DNA from: Odiellus spinosus
Lineage: Eukaryota; Arthropoda; Arachnida; Opiliones; Phalangiidae
DNA: 64,000 bases
Reading direction: 5' to 3'
Assembly: GCA_963920705.1 (NCBI GenBank)
Contig: OY987230.1
Span: 10,937,320 to 11,001,319 of the forward strand
A program made the translations under genes and the position numbers. Under the pieces are notes generated by a model. That model was given only the letters and a program-made list of their open reading frames with translations. It was not told the DNA's origin and made no database searches. Positions 45,861 to 57,459 of the stretch are shown in pieces. How positions within the stretch are numbered: position 1 is the first letter of the stretch; every line of letters begins with the position of its first letter.

Positions 45861-47005
45861 AAGTTAATTCTCCCTTTAAAAGAAAAGGACTGTCAAGAAC
45901 ACTTGCAAAGATCGAGCGGTTTCTTAGCATTAAAATCACCGAATAACTATTTCTAAATTCAAATGGCGTAAAGTATTTTTAAAATTTTGTCTCTAAAACA
46001 AAAACCCAAAAAAAAAAAAAAAATTAACATTTCAAAACGATCTGGAACGCATCCGAAGCAGATGTTTACGACTTAATATAAAATAACATCAAAATCCTGG
46101 GCGACCCCGGGAGTATTACCCGGTATTACTGGAGCCCGGCGAAATTAAAAACTCGGTTTTGGGATTATATCCGCGCGGGGATAAGGCTCTTAGTGGGATA
46201 GAATGATAAAAAAAAACTGTGTCGACTATGAAGAAGCCAAGGTAATAAACCTAAATGAGGACTAGAGGGAGATATGTTTTTTTTTTTCCTGTATAAGGAT
46301 TCTCCATAAGCTCGTTACCAAAAAGTTTTCTTATTCCATGGTATCGAAACTAACTGGCATTAAGGGGAGAGTATGATCTCGTAACTATAGCGAGATCTTT
46401 CGGCCGTTCATTGGCTTAGAAAGAATTTAAAGTAAAAGGCGAGGAAAGCCAGATTTCATTTCGGCCTTCCTTACAGTCTATTGCTTTCAAATCAGCGGAC
46501 TAACTATATAACCATCTAGGGAAATATTAGGAGTAGGCAAAAAAAAAAAAAAAAAAAAATTGAAAAATTAATTTAAAGTGATAGTCTGAAGGGAATTAAA
46601 TTGTAACTTAAAATAAACTAGAAGTAGTAAAGTCATCACAACCCCTGATAAGGTTTCAAGGTACTTGCTATTGGTGGGTTTGAATATCACGTGTAGTAAT
46701 AAAATTTTATGCAAGTAATAAGTAGCCTAAAATTCATAACCAAGGCTTAGCGAGGTTGTGATCAAACTTCAATGTGGTTCCTAGTGGTTTTCAGTATATT
46801 ACTTGTTGGTTTAATTGAAAAATCATCTAATAATGATTTATATATTATATTCCATGATCAAATTAAGCGACGAAAACTTATTATAATTCGCTAGTGTTTC
46901 TTTAAATACCCTTCACATTATAATAATCATGGATTTCGTGATTAAGCCCTTTTAGGGTAACCAGGCATCAATATTAAAACATTCATTTTGGTTAATTTTT
47001 TCTAG

Positions 47006-47093
47006 AAACGAGAAGAAAGGTCCAGATTGATCTGAACAAATCGTTTCAATTGGAAAAAAAGGAGTGATCCCGCAACAAAACAAAAATAAAAAA
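47006..47093 (+). other. 5' UTR part of the allatostatin-CCC coding exon
   Basis: The acceptor GGTTAATTTTTTCTAG ends at 47005, with a good pyrimidine run. The 88 nt from there to the ATG contain no upstream ATG. This acceptor requires an upstream exon; the best candidate on the same strand is 34384-34499. Confidence 0.6.
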
Positions 47094-50000
47094 ATGGCAA
47101 ATATCAAAATTTCGACTTACACATTGGTTGTGGTGTTAGTCATCTGTCTAATCAGCAAGATTCAAGCCAAGAGTTTGGCCAATGAAGTTCCGGATAAAGC
47201 TGGCATTCTTTACGGTGACGAACTCGATGTAAGTATAGCTTCATTAGCTATTGATTGAAATTGCATTTCATTTGATCGTCGGTCCACAACTTGAAAGCTG
47301 TCGCTTTCTTTGAATATTCCATCTGGAAGAAAACCATGATGTTTTAACCATCTTGCTAATATATACAATTTAAAAACGTTTTAATTATGGTTTAAATTTA
47401 ACCAGACGTCTATTAAAACCTCACTCGGATGGGGGGGAGGTGATTTCTAATAAAATAGCAGAGTTAATACATAGGCATTCGAAAACAAAAGTGACAGCTT
47501 GACCATATTTTTGATATTTTAATTTCAAAGTTTCTTAAAGAGCGTCAACCAAAAGAGGCGTATGGTTTTGAATATTGGTTCTTAATAATATGGAAAAGTA
47601 AACAAATTCTGAAGGCGCGTTTTCAATAAAAAAAAAAAAAAAAAAAAACATTTTGGGCAGGGAGCCCAGCCATTGGAAATTTAGGATTATTGTTTTCCAA
47701 AATATAGGATTATACAGGAGAAAAATTAGGTTTTATAGGATAATATACGACTAAAATTATCTCAAAGAAAGGATTTTATCGGGCAAATTTCAACAAAAAT
47801 ACCTTTTGATATTTTATTTCCAGCAAGAATAGATTTAACACATTTAGAAGCCGTGGACACAATGCTTTTTGGAATTCATGACATTTAGATGTGTTAAATC
47901 TATTCTTGTTTCCAGTTATAAGGGAACTACTTCTTTTAGGTTGCTCGGCTCTAATTGCGCGAAGCAATATACAAATCTTATCTAATTGGGTCTACTAACG
48001 CAAAACATTTTTGAAGGCGCGGCGATATTTTTTGATCCCGACATGTCTATTAATTCAAAGTTATAGCACTTTATATGACATTTCAATTAAATACATGATA
48101 ATATAGGACAAGTTTGAAAATATAGGATTTTATAGGAATTATAGGACCACTGGGCTCTCTGATTTTGGGTCAAGAATCGAGCATTTGCGTCTAAACAAAG
48201 GCGAAACTTAAAATCAAGTTAACAGGCATGAAGTGGACATCTAAATGAATTTTTAAAAGCGAAAGCAAAACGTGACAGCATCACTTTAAAAATTGTGACA
48301 GAGTATACTCTTCGTGGTATATAAAACAAATTACAAAATTCAGTTTTGGAAGACTTTAAACTCTTCTAAAATTATATATAAGGGATCTTTTCCAAGCGAG
48401 TGAAAAACGTCTCAAGTGAGAAGTGGATGAAGTACCCGAGAATCCATTATTTTATCAAAAAGGTAGTGAAGTGGTTACTGTACGTGTTACTATACTTTGA
48501 TGGAAAAACAAAGCGGGGGACCCTAAGGAATCGCGAAGCTCGAGTGAAAAGCGGCCCTGAAAGAAACTTGAACACTCTCGTGGGGATTCGCAGAAACTGC
48601 GGGGGCATTTTTCTTACAAAGCTGGTTTATATGTATAGGGGAAAACTGTTCTTATAGATAAGGCGAACTCAAAAGATGGCAAGAGGGTACAAATCATCTT
48701 CATCTTTAAAAGATGCGGTATATATGCATGGTAGAGAATTAGGCCTTAGGATGGATAACGTCATCATATTAGTTATACGATAGGTTAAAATTGCAAACAA
48801 AGACGTTTCAACTGAATTTAACTTAATACCATGACCCAAAATCTTTTTTTCAAGGATGTGTAACACTGTAATATTAATCGGGTCCTAGTCACCCCGTTAA
48901 TTTGGATAGCTATGTCATCTTAAATGAAAATGACATATTGAGTTGGACAAAGTTTTCACGAGTTTCAAATGGAATTTGAGAAGCATTTTCGGCCTACGAG
49001 CAATTTTGACAGGGTTTTATAGAAAATTTAAAGTTCCTAGCCTAAACGTTGAGCCTAAAATAAAGAGAGCACCGTGCAGTCATGGTTCAAGATTAAAATA
49101 TTTTTGTTTCTGCTCAACACTTTTAAAAGTGAGAATGAAGAGATTTTCTATCAATTCCTTATTTTTAACTTACTCTGAAAGTAGTCTTAGCGTGTAGATT
49201 TTGAAATCTCTTTGGCCAATCACGTGAGAAGTTTGGGTTTTATTCCAACAGTATAAAGTTTCAAATTAGGCTTAAGATTTTTAGCTTAATATTGAGTCGT
49301 AATTATTTCACTACGAAAACAAATCGACATAAAAGCTCTAGTTATCGGGCTTCATCTCCGTTCAAACCAAACCAATCCTTAAAAATCAAATTATACCTTT
49401 AACAGGGGGAAAATATGAGTCAAAAAGTCTATATTTTTGCCTTTACTACGATTTAACAGTGTCAGATGAATGCAGAGAGCAGCAAAAACTAGTTGTATAC
49501 GTATATCCTGACCACATACAAGTCTTTAACTTGTCAGTTTTCGTATATACCTCGGTTAAACGCCCTTGGAGATAACGAGCGCTGACCTCGAGATTTGATT
49601 CCCTTTTAATGGCGCAAATATCCCGCGGATTCTGGGATGACAAGTTAGAGCGTACGCTTGACTTATAGAGGTAAAAATACATTTACCAATACGGGGTGAA
49701 TAGCGAAACTAAAAGAAAACGCAGTCCCCCAGCAGCATCTTTCCACTAAATGATGGATGGAAGCAACTAATTAAACATGGCTTACTCTTTTTACTCCTTT
49801 TTTCCGATGGTAGAGAAAAGGGTAAGGGTTATGGTATGCGTGGGAAACCTCACTGATTAATTCCTCGGTACAGCTTGTAAATTAGTCCGTTTTTCGCTTT
49901 GCAAACAGTGACAAAAAGAAAACGGTCAAAGCTTTAGAACTCTTTTAATAGAAAAGAGTTTTTTTTTTCCTTCGCCCACGCCAGGGCAACTAATTTGAAC

Positions 50001-50785
50001 CCAAAATAAGGGGACAGGTCAATGGGTTTTTGTCAGGCAACTGGTTGAGCTTTCTTTATAAAAATAACTTATTTATGAAACCCAAGAACATAGGAAGATA
50101 GAATTGGATGTCAGGTTTTTCTCTCCTAACCATACTCCTCCATATAGATCTAATAGGCCTAATCCCACCAGTAAAAAATTAAAACATTATTGAACTAGAA
50201 ATAAATTTGAAAATAAGCTTAGATGGATTCATGGAAATTCTGGTTGTCTTTGCATTGATGGGTCAACGACCTATCTAATGTTATTGGAAGTATCATGGAC
50301 GGACCTTGTTCATTGGTCGCTGATCCATTAATGCGAAGAAATTCTGGATCTCCTTGAATACAACTAACCCTATTTAGATGGTAAGTTTTAAATTTATTTC
50401 AAGTTTAATATTAGTTTTTATTATTATTTTTTTTTCTATGGTGGACTAGGCATATTTAAACGAAAAGGATTCGATAAAAGATATCACTTGTTAGGTTGCA
50501 TTATCCCTTTAACTATACAAGAAACTTTGAATTGACTACACGAACTTCCAGTAATTTTGTTCTTTGTCTAGAGATAAATTAGAGATCTAGTTTTTCACGC
50601 GATGATAAAGTTGGGATAAGATATTTATATACCTTATTAACCTTCTCAGTCTATTATACTAAAAAATTCCCTTAAAATTGACCTCATAGCCACGGAATAA
50701 GTCTTAAATAAAACTCCAGGCAAACGTGTAAAGACGTCCCTGTTCGCCAAAGGTGTGAAAGCATATATTTCTTTTGATAAACATA

Positions 50786-50822
<37 letters not shown>

Positions 50823-53800
50823 AGAAAAGAGAAGCCGACGGGGAGGAGGAATCTACTTGGTGGTATGTCCTCGGGGAAATTTCGGACCAAGAGCCAAAAA
50901 AGTATAAAAATAAATGGCGTAACGGAAGAAAAACCCAAGTATAAGGCTATATTATTAAAGTTTATAACCTATTTTTCAGTATTGAAAAGAAAAAATATGC
51001 CCTAGGTCTTTTAGAATAGAGTTCCTATATTTCCTTTGATTTTTCATCTAAAGGGTATTCGGTTCTAGAGTAAAGTTCACAGTTAAAACTATGACTTGAG
51101 GCAAAACGTTGTATCTGATTACAGAAAATGTTTGAACTGTAAATCAACGTGATAAGTAGCTATATCTACAGGTAAAGTTAAGTACAGATCTCTACTTATA
51201 TCCTCTTCAGACGAGGCGTAATTAATAAGATTTAACCGAGGTATCCGTCTAAGTTCAATAAACCTCGGTTAAATCTGATTAAACCGGCTAGTTTCGCCTC
51301 GTCTGAAAAGGGAATTAGAGGGTCACTATACAATAATTTAAAGTCCTGAATTCCATTTTCAAATTTTTCGTAATCTTAAAATTACTCTTTAATAATCTTT
51401 TACGCAAAATTTAGAACTTAATTAATCAGTAATAACGACGTCATTAATAATGACGTTGGTTAGGAACGCAGGGAGACAGTTATCGCATACCTTTAACAAT
51501 TTACTATCATTAAAAGGTATTTAATCCACAAAGAAGCACTGCAATTTAAATACCTTATAATCAGTTTAACCTGCAACAAGAATAGGTATTTTAAAATAAC
51601 TTTACTATGCTAGATCACTTGATATAAGCACATAACTTTGGAATTTTTCTTATTAAGTTACGGTGTTTTAGCACTAAGAAACTCTTCTAAAAGAGTAGCG
51701 TAAAAAATGTTGAATATGTGCGTGGTATAGTTACTTTCGTGGTCGAGAAAAAATGTTACGAGAGAGGTAGACGAGACTGGGGACTCCCATCACTATTTTC
51801 CTCGTTTCTATACCAGCCATTCTTTAGATATGATGAGAAACTTAGAAAGAAGAGTTCGCTCTTAATCTCTATATATTTGGCCTAAAAAGCAATCAAGAAG
51901 AGGTCAAGAAGGCATGATTACGCTTGACAAACGACGCTCTCCTAATATTCTTTTTTTTTTTCTTTTCTTTTTTGAAAAAAAAAGAGGCATTTCTCTCCCG
52001 CAAATAGTCTAGAGAATTGGGGAATAAAACTCAAAACCTCTAATTACTGTACTCCTTTTCATCCATTATTTGTCGGGAACACGGATGATATTCGAGATAA
52101 ATGGATTAGGAGAGTTTCTGCCATTTCTGGTGCAAAGTAGGTCTATCAGTACTAAAGCTAATCATATTAGAAGAGGAGAGGGATACAATCAAAAATAGAT
52201 AAAGTGATATTATTAACTAACTTTGAAAATAGTAGCCACATAGTAACCAAAACGAAACCGAAAAGTAACTAAATAAAAGTTCATAGAACAAAATTCAGAT
52301 AAAAATGTGAGCTATGGCCAGATCACAACATAAGATGTTCAAGCTCATAGGAATAGCTACACCTCTTACGGTTGTAAACGCCTACACAGAAAAAACAACG
52401 TTTAGAATCTAAACGTTTTCCTATACACTAAAATGCAACGCGTTTTGAAACATATTTTCTACCTATACACGTTTAACATTTGAAACGTATAGGTTGCAGA
52501 TACGTTTAGTAGTGAAACGTTTAGGTTTTAGGTATATTGGTGATCTAGAGTGTTTAGGTTGTAGACTCGTTTAACGTTAGGATGTTTAGGTTGTGGACTC
52601 GTTTAACGTTAGGATGTTTAGGTTGTAGACTCGTTTAACGTTAGGATGTTTAGGTTGAAGACTCGTTTAACGTTAGAGTGTTTAGGTTGTAGACTCGTTT
52701 AACGTTAGAGTGTTTAGGTTGTAGACTCGTTTAACGTTAGAGTGTTTAGGTTGTAGACTCGTTTAACGGTAGGGTGTTTAGGTTGTAGACTCGTTTAACG
52801 GTAGGGTGTTTAGGTTGTAGACTCGTTTAACGTTAGGGTGTTTAGGTTGTAGACGCGTTTAACGGTAGGGTGTTTAGGTGTTAGACTCGTTTAATGTTAA
52901 AGTGTTTAGGTTGTAGACTTGTTTAACACAAGAGGACACTGTATGTATACTTATTAGTTTTCGTTGTACGAAACGTTTAGGAGCTATTACCTTAATTTTC
53001 TAAATTATTTTGGGAGTGTAGTAATGAAATGGGTGTTACGCAAAGGTTAAAATTCAACACTTTTAATGCCAGAGCCTTAAATTAAACAATATAAAATCAC
53101 ATTGACAAAACTTAATATTAAATTATATAAAAGTATACATTATAATTTATGTATGATACCACAAAACTTTAAAAATATGTTTAAACCACTTCTACATTTG
53201 GAGTATTGTACAACATAACATGAAATTTTCCAATAGTAATGTGAGATATTTGTGGCCATTTAAATGGAAGTTCTTCAATTTCGAATATTAACTTTCTCCC
53301 AGTCAGAGGTCTCTTGAAAACATAACGATTTAAATGATTATTAAAATACTCTATGTCAGCTTGCAAACAAATGACGTAACTTTTCAGGTTAATGCATACA
53401 GAGTTGATAACAACCATAAAGGTGGGACCACTAAAATTGATATTATAATTTAACTAAAATTGATATTATAATTTAACTAAAATTGATATTATAATTTAAC
53501 TAAAATTGATATTATAATTTAACTAAAATTGATATTATAATTTAACTAAAATTGATATTATAATTTAACTAAAATTGATATTATAATTTAACTAAAATTG
53601 ATATTATAATTTAACTAAAATTGATATTATAATTTAACTAAAATTGATATTATAATTTAACTAAAATTGATATTATAATTTAACTAAAATTGATATTATA
53701 ATTTAACTAAAATTGATATTATAATTTAACTAAAATTGATATTATAATTTAACTAAAATTGATATTATAATTTAACTAAAATTGATATTATAATTTAACT

Positions 53801-56612
53801 AAAATTGATATTATAATTTAACTAAAATTGATATTATAATTTAACTAAAATTGATATTATAATTTAACTAAAATTGATATTATAATTTAACTAAAATTGA
53901 TATTATAATTTAATGCAGGCAAAGTTCATTATACGTATTAATTTTCACAAGGAGACACTACATCACTTAATTGGAAATAATTAAGTCTATAGTTCATATT
54001 GAACTTAAAGTTTAATGAAAAATACCAATAATTACTCTGTATGTATGTTCAAAAGCAGTACGTTTTTCCTCAGTCTCAAATTTGACCACTTTGAAAAGTG
54101 ATCTTGCAAATAAATGTATGCTTATACAGGAGTTGACGGTGATTACTTTTTAAATAGTAAGTTTATTATTCAGTATCAGTCCACTTCAGCGCAGGCCGAA
54201 TAGTTGAATCTATAAACTCTATATACGTCCCACCCTCGAAAAAAGGCAACATCTGCCGTAGAAACGGGTTCTATTTAACGACTCTTTTTGTTAGTTTCGA
54301 GGTTGGCAAAAGTATAGATAATCCTATATTTTAAACCAACCTTGGAAAAAGGCAACACTAGCAATACAAACGGGTGCTTTTTAACTGCTCTTTTATCCGT
54401 TTCTATAGTATTGTATATGTTACTTTATAGAACCATCTATTGTCAACTCCTTTTGAACTGAATTATATTCTTTATTTTGTGCCAAAACGTTTGGAAAACC
54501 GGTTGGGGGGGGGGTAGTACCACGTGACCCCAGGTTTTGGCACAGAATAAAGTTAAAGTATATTCTTCAGTTCAAAAGGAGTTTGCAATTCGGCCTGGGC
54601 TGAGGCGGATTGCTACAATATAATAAACCTCGTATTTAAAATGTAGTCTGTTGAAGACGAGTTTTTTAGAAGGAAAAAAAAAAAAAAAAAAGAGTAAGAG
54701 TTTCAGCCACGGCGAAACTCCATCCATTCCCCAAAATTGTACGTCGGACGCGGGGATGTATTTGTAAAATTTTGTCGAACGAAACGTCGAGGCTTGACAT
54801 TCATGATTTAAACGGTTAAGGATCCGCCCATATAATAATTTAAAATTTGTTTGAAACCTTTATTGCTTATAATACGATAAATTAGAATTACTAATTTTCG
54901 GAAATAAATTTAATTTGATTTGTAATAAAAATAAATTTGGTAACAATCATACATCAAAACCAATAGTGAGAAAACAGTTTGAAATGCTATTAAACCGATC
55001 AACCAACGCGACCTAGACGTTTTCGTTCGACGTTTAACGAAGGTTTAAACTCTAAAATATAAATACAACTTACTATTTAGCTGTTTTCTAAAAAATGAGG
55101 AAAAAATCTTCCACACAAATACAGAGATTCCAGCTAATAATAGAAAAAATATTTAGATATCTATCCAAAATGTAAGCATATTTAAAAATATTAATCAACT
55201 TACCAAATTATTATTCACTTGCTTCAAAAATATTTGAGGGACAATGGCGGACGCGCAGTAACCGCAGTTGAAATTCAACGCGGTCGCGGTTTCCCGTTTA
55301 CATGGAATGGATTCACTGATGACTGAATTTCTTTTCTTGTCGATTGCGAATTGGGGCTCTCTTCTTAACACCCCCCATAACCCCCCCCCCCCCTTTTGCA
55401 AATAGTAAGGCTTATATTTTTTCTTTATGTTTAAACACCTGTGTTGAAGAACCAAACACGCCCGTCGAAAAAATATCACGGCGTTTGAGCTGATCATGAC
55501 GTCATAGGAGAAACTTATTCTCCTAAAGCCACTCACGCAAATCAAGCTACGCTTAATGGGGGCCAACAAATATCTAACAAGAGAAAAATAAATAATAACA
55601 ATGATAATTAAAAATCCCTATTAATAGGACGCTAAACACCTAGGCAAATTTTAAATGATTAATTGATATATTGGACCAAAAAACTGTGCGCCGCTGCTGT
55701 GTTAAAATATATATTTTTTAAATCAACAATTAATAGCACATGTTTCTTAAAACCAATCATTAACAACTTAAACAACATTAAAATTGAGAAAGCTAAACAC
55801 CTTCGTTTAGATCAGTTGATTTTTTTAACCTTCTTCTTTTCTTCCCCCAGTTTTACAAAAATGCCTATAGCTTAACTAAACACCTGTGATGAGGAACCAA
55901 ATGCACTCGTTTAGACCATTTTTTTTTATTGAAGACGTTTAGGGTATAAATATGTTTAAGGTTATTTAGTGGGCTTAAAAAGTGTTTAGTTCGCAACCGT
56001 TTAGCTTTAAAACTTAATTAGATGGCATCCGTTTAGGTTTAAAACTTGTTTAACTTTGAGTGTTTAGATTAAAAACGTGTTTAGCCTTAGTGTATAGCTT
56101 TAAAATGTGTTTAGCCTTGGTAGAAACGTCAAATACCTAAACGTTGTTTTTTCTGTGTAAGGTAAGTGGGGTTCCAAGTTCACAAGTATCCAAGTACCAA
56201 AGTTTCCAATTGATAACCATTCCCTGAGTCACATTTGTTCCCTATTTTACAACTTTACAAATTCCTCCACGCCCAACGCTTATACTAACGACAAAAAAAA
56301 CGTAGTTTTCCTATCCCTTCTATTTCAATACGCATCGTCATTATAACTTTATGAGAAGCAGAGATCTGATACAGCGCAATATGAATGTTTCTAAGGGCAA
56401 CAAGGGACATTTCTCATTGGGAAATTATATTTTTGGCCTCATTACAGTTAGTGGACGACGATGGATCGGCTGAAACGGCCCTACTCAATTATCTATTCGC
56501 TCGCAAAATGATGAACCGACTGAGACAGAATTTGGACGTCAGGGATCTTCAAAGGAAGAGATCTTATTGGAAACAATGCGCTTTCAACGCCGTTTCGTGC
56601 TTCGGAAAATAA
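47094..56612 (+). CDS. Allatostatin-CCC (C-type allatostatin) neuropeptide precursor, 99 aa, two coding exons
   Basis: Coding sequence 47094-47228 joined to 56448-56612. Residues 1-25 are a signal peptide ([20 protein letters not shown], cleavage likely after SKIQA). Residues 26-80 are an acidic to amphipathic spacer typical of these precursors (ELD joined to [19 protein letters not shown]). Arg81-Lys82-Arg83 is the processing site, and residues 84-97, [14 protein letters not shown], are the mature peptide with Cys89-Cys96 expected to form a disulfide ring. Gly98 is the amide donor, and the terminal Lys99 would be trimmed. The peptide equals that reported for arthropod allatostatin-CCC, which acts through somatostatin-like receptors. 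The 9.2-kb intron is phase 0: donor CTCGAT|GTAAGT, acceptor CCTCATTACAG|TTAGTG. An earlier in-frame GTG at 47064 is not a eukaryotic start; the ATG at 47094 has context AAAAATGG. AATAAA follows at 56653-56658. The frame is intact. Confidence 0.93.
47658..48161. mobile_element. hAT-type MITE with 8-bp target duplication
   Basis: 504 bp, starts CAGGGAGCCCAGCCATTGG and ends CCACTGGGCTCTCTG. It is flanked by an exact 8-bp duplication ATTTTGGG (47650-47657 and 48162-48169); CAG...CTG ends with 8-bp duplications are diagnostic for hAT. The interior is dominated by TATAGGATTTTATAGGA-like words and contains a hairpin AAGAATAGATTTAACACAT / ATGTGTTAAATCTATTCTT (about 47825-47909). It lies in the large intron about 430 bp after the first coding exon. 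Confidence 0.87.
48170..50140. other. Intronic non-coding stretch
   Basis: Within the 9.2-kb allatostatin-CCC intron. GC-richer patches at 48400-48620 and 49540-49640 hold short frames (85 and 78 codons) without recognisable domains. Around 50050-50110 there is a diverged single copy of the 160-bp repeat arrayed at 9367-10120. Confidence 0.4.
50145..50512. mobile_element. TTAA MITE family A, copy 4
   Basis: The right end TAGGTTGCATTATCCCTTTAA finishes at 50512. Internal family words are present (AATAGGCCTAATCCCACCAG, GGATTCATGGAAATTCTGG, GGTCGCTGATCCATTAATG, GGTGGACTAGGCATATTTAA). The left terminus is degraded and its TTAA is not identifiable. It lies in the large allatostatin-CCC intron. 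Confidence 0.75.
50787..50819. repeat. (TA)n microsatellite
   Basis: About 16 uninterrupted TA repeats. It lies in the large intron, between the family A MITE copy and the 51.2-kb foldback. Confidence 0.95.
51204..51310. repeat. Short foldback element, copy 2
   Basis: The outer arms CTTCAGACGAGGCG / CGCCTCGTCTGAAAAG and the inner pair TTTAACCGAGG / CCTCGGTTAAA bound about 107 bp. It is the better preserved relative of the copy at 745-845, and lies in the large intron. Confidence 0.7.
52545..52930. repeat. 32-bp minisatellite, 12 copies
   Basis: The unit is GTTTAGGTTGTAGACTCGTT plus TAACGTTAGAGT, with variants GGAT, GGGT, GGTAGGGT and a GAAGACTCG unit. It forms the left subterminal part of the 3.77-kb element. 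The GTTTAGG word resembles, but is not, the insect telomere repeat TTAGG. Confidence 0.93.
53181..53417 (-). CDS. Possible exon within the 3.77-kb element, 78 aa, unknown
   Basis: The frame reads [20 protein letters not shown] and ends [18 protein letters not shown] with a stop. The composition is protein-like, including [18 protein letters not shown], despite the AT-rich setting, and the first codon is a true ATG (plus-strand CAT at 53415-53417). It sits immediately beside the 24-bp satellite and may be the last exon of a gene once carried by the element. I recognise no family. Confidence 0.28.
   Translation of the reverse strand: MVVINSVCINLKSYVICLQADIEYFNNHLNRYVFKRPLTGRKLIFEIEELPFKWPQISHITIGKFHVMLYNTPNVEVV
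53430..53913. repeat. 24-bp satellite, about 20 identical copies
   Basis: The unit TAACTAAAATTGATATTATA plus ATTT is repeated with no variation that I can see. The complete homogeneity points to very recent expansion or to an assembly artefact. Confidence 0.97.
54178..54614. mobile_element. MITE nested in the 3.77-kb element
   Basis: The left end AGTCCACTTCAGCGCAGGCC and the right end GGCCTGGGCTGAGGCGGATT are inverted copies. The interior has a diverged tandem pair (CTCGAAAAAAGGCAACATCT... and CTTGGAAAAAGGCAACACTA..., about 54234 and 54344) and a hairpin ACTCCTTTTGAACTGAA / TTCAGTTCAAAAGGAGT with TTTTGTGCCAAAACG / GGTTTTGGCACAGAAT, plus a short G run in the loop. Confidence 0.65.
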
Positions 56613-56652
56613 GAGAAGCCGCTAAACGAAGAGTGAATGAGATTTAAAAAGA

Positions 56653-56658
56653 AATAAA
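56653..56658 (+). terminator. Candidate polyadenylation signal of allatostatin-CCC
   Basis: AATAAA 41 bp after the stop codon at 56610-56612. Further AATAAAA sites occur near 56970. Which one is used cannot be told from sequence. Confidence 0.45.
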
Positions 56659-57138
56659 CTCAAAAATAGAAAAATAGAACCCTCTATTTATTACCAGTAG
56701 TAATTTAAATCTTTTGGATTTAAATATTTTTAAACAAACAACTAAAATTAACTTTTAATAAAAATTAACCTTGAAAATTTAGTTTATGGATGTATGAACT
56801 AGCTAAGAACTATAATTTAAATTTAAAATGATTATTGTACTATGTAACGATACCCTTTTTTCTCACCTCATATTTCAAAGATTTAAAAAAAAAATAGGAA
56901 ATCAATTTCGCTTTAATCTAATGTGGTAATAGTTATAATTCTTTTGTGTAAATATAGTATCTATAAAATATAATAAAACTATATCTTTTTGGGTTCTATT
57001 CTTTTAAATTTTGCTTTTATTATAGTTATTAGTAATCTAATAAGCCATGAAATTAATATTTTTAATATTTCGAAATTTGCTAAAGCATCAATCATCACCG
57101 AGTTTCAAAGGTCGTATTCAATAATATCTAAAGTCTGT

Positions 57139-57451
57139 CCATAAAAGTAAACAAGGCTTAATACCATCAGCAAACATCCAGGCAGGTTTTGATTCGAGAC
57201 ACTATAGCGGCCGAAGTCGATGCGTAAACAGTGAAATCGGAAGCGCCACTCTTTGGAGGAATTCCGGAGTTGCGAGGGAAGACAATATAGCCAAGCGCGG
57301 CCCGCCTAAATTCCGTCCCTTTCTCCAGACTCAAATTATCGAGTAAGACAGGGGTGATGACTTTTTTGGCGAGTTTTAAGTGATGAGCTAGTACGTTTAC
57401 ATGTCCCTTTGCTGATAGTATTAGGCTACGGGGTGTTGTTTACTTTTATGG
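57139..57451. mobile_element. Inverted-repeat element with CCATAAAAGTAAACAA ends
   Basis: A perfect 16-bp inverted repeat, CCATAAAAGTAAACAA at 57139-57154 and TTGTTTACTTTTATGG at 57436-57451, encloses 281 bp. That interior includes a GC-rich core (about 57200-57350) unlike the surrounding AT-rich DNA. No target duplication was identified. Confidence 0.55.
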
Positions 57452-57459
57452 AAATAGGT

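Larger units (their letters stand above)
52383..56159. mobile_element. 3.77-kb inverted-repeat element with internal minisatellites
   Basis: 52385-56157 starts CACAGAAAAAACAACGTTTA and ends in the inverted TAAACGTTGTTTTTTCTGTG, with TA on each side (52383-52384, 56158-56159). The terminal repeat is 21 bp. Both subterminal regions are dense in CGTTTAG words: a regular 32-bp array at the left, irregular repeats at 55900-56130 on the right. The interior holds a 24-bp satellite (53430-53913), a nested MITE (54178-54614) and a possible exon (minus, 53417-53181), but no recognisable transposase. It is probably non-autonomous. The element ends 290 bp before the second allatostatin coding exon. Confidence 0.72.

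Noticed and set aside
52545..52930. Interstitial telomere repeat (GTTTAGG words)
   Set aside because: The unit is 32 bp and TTAGG occurs once per unit, not in tandem; it is a minisatellite within a mobile element.
55195..55569. 124-codon minus-strand frame
   Set aside because: It starts on TTG, crosses a homopolymeric C run prone to length error, and has no recognisable domain.
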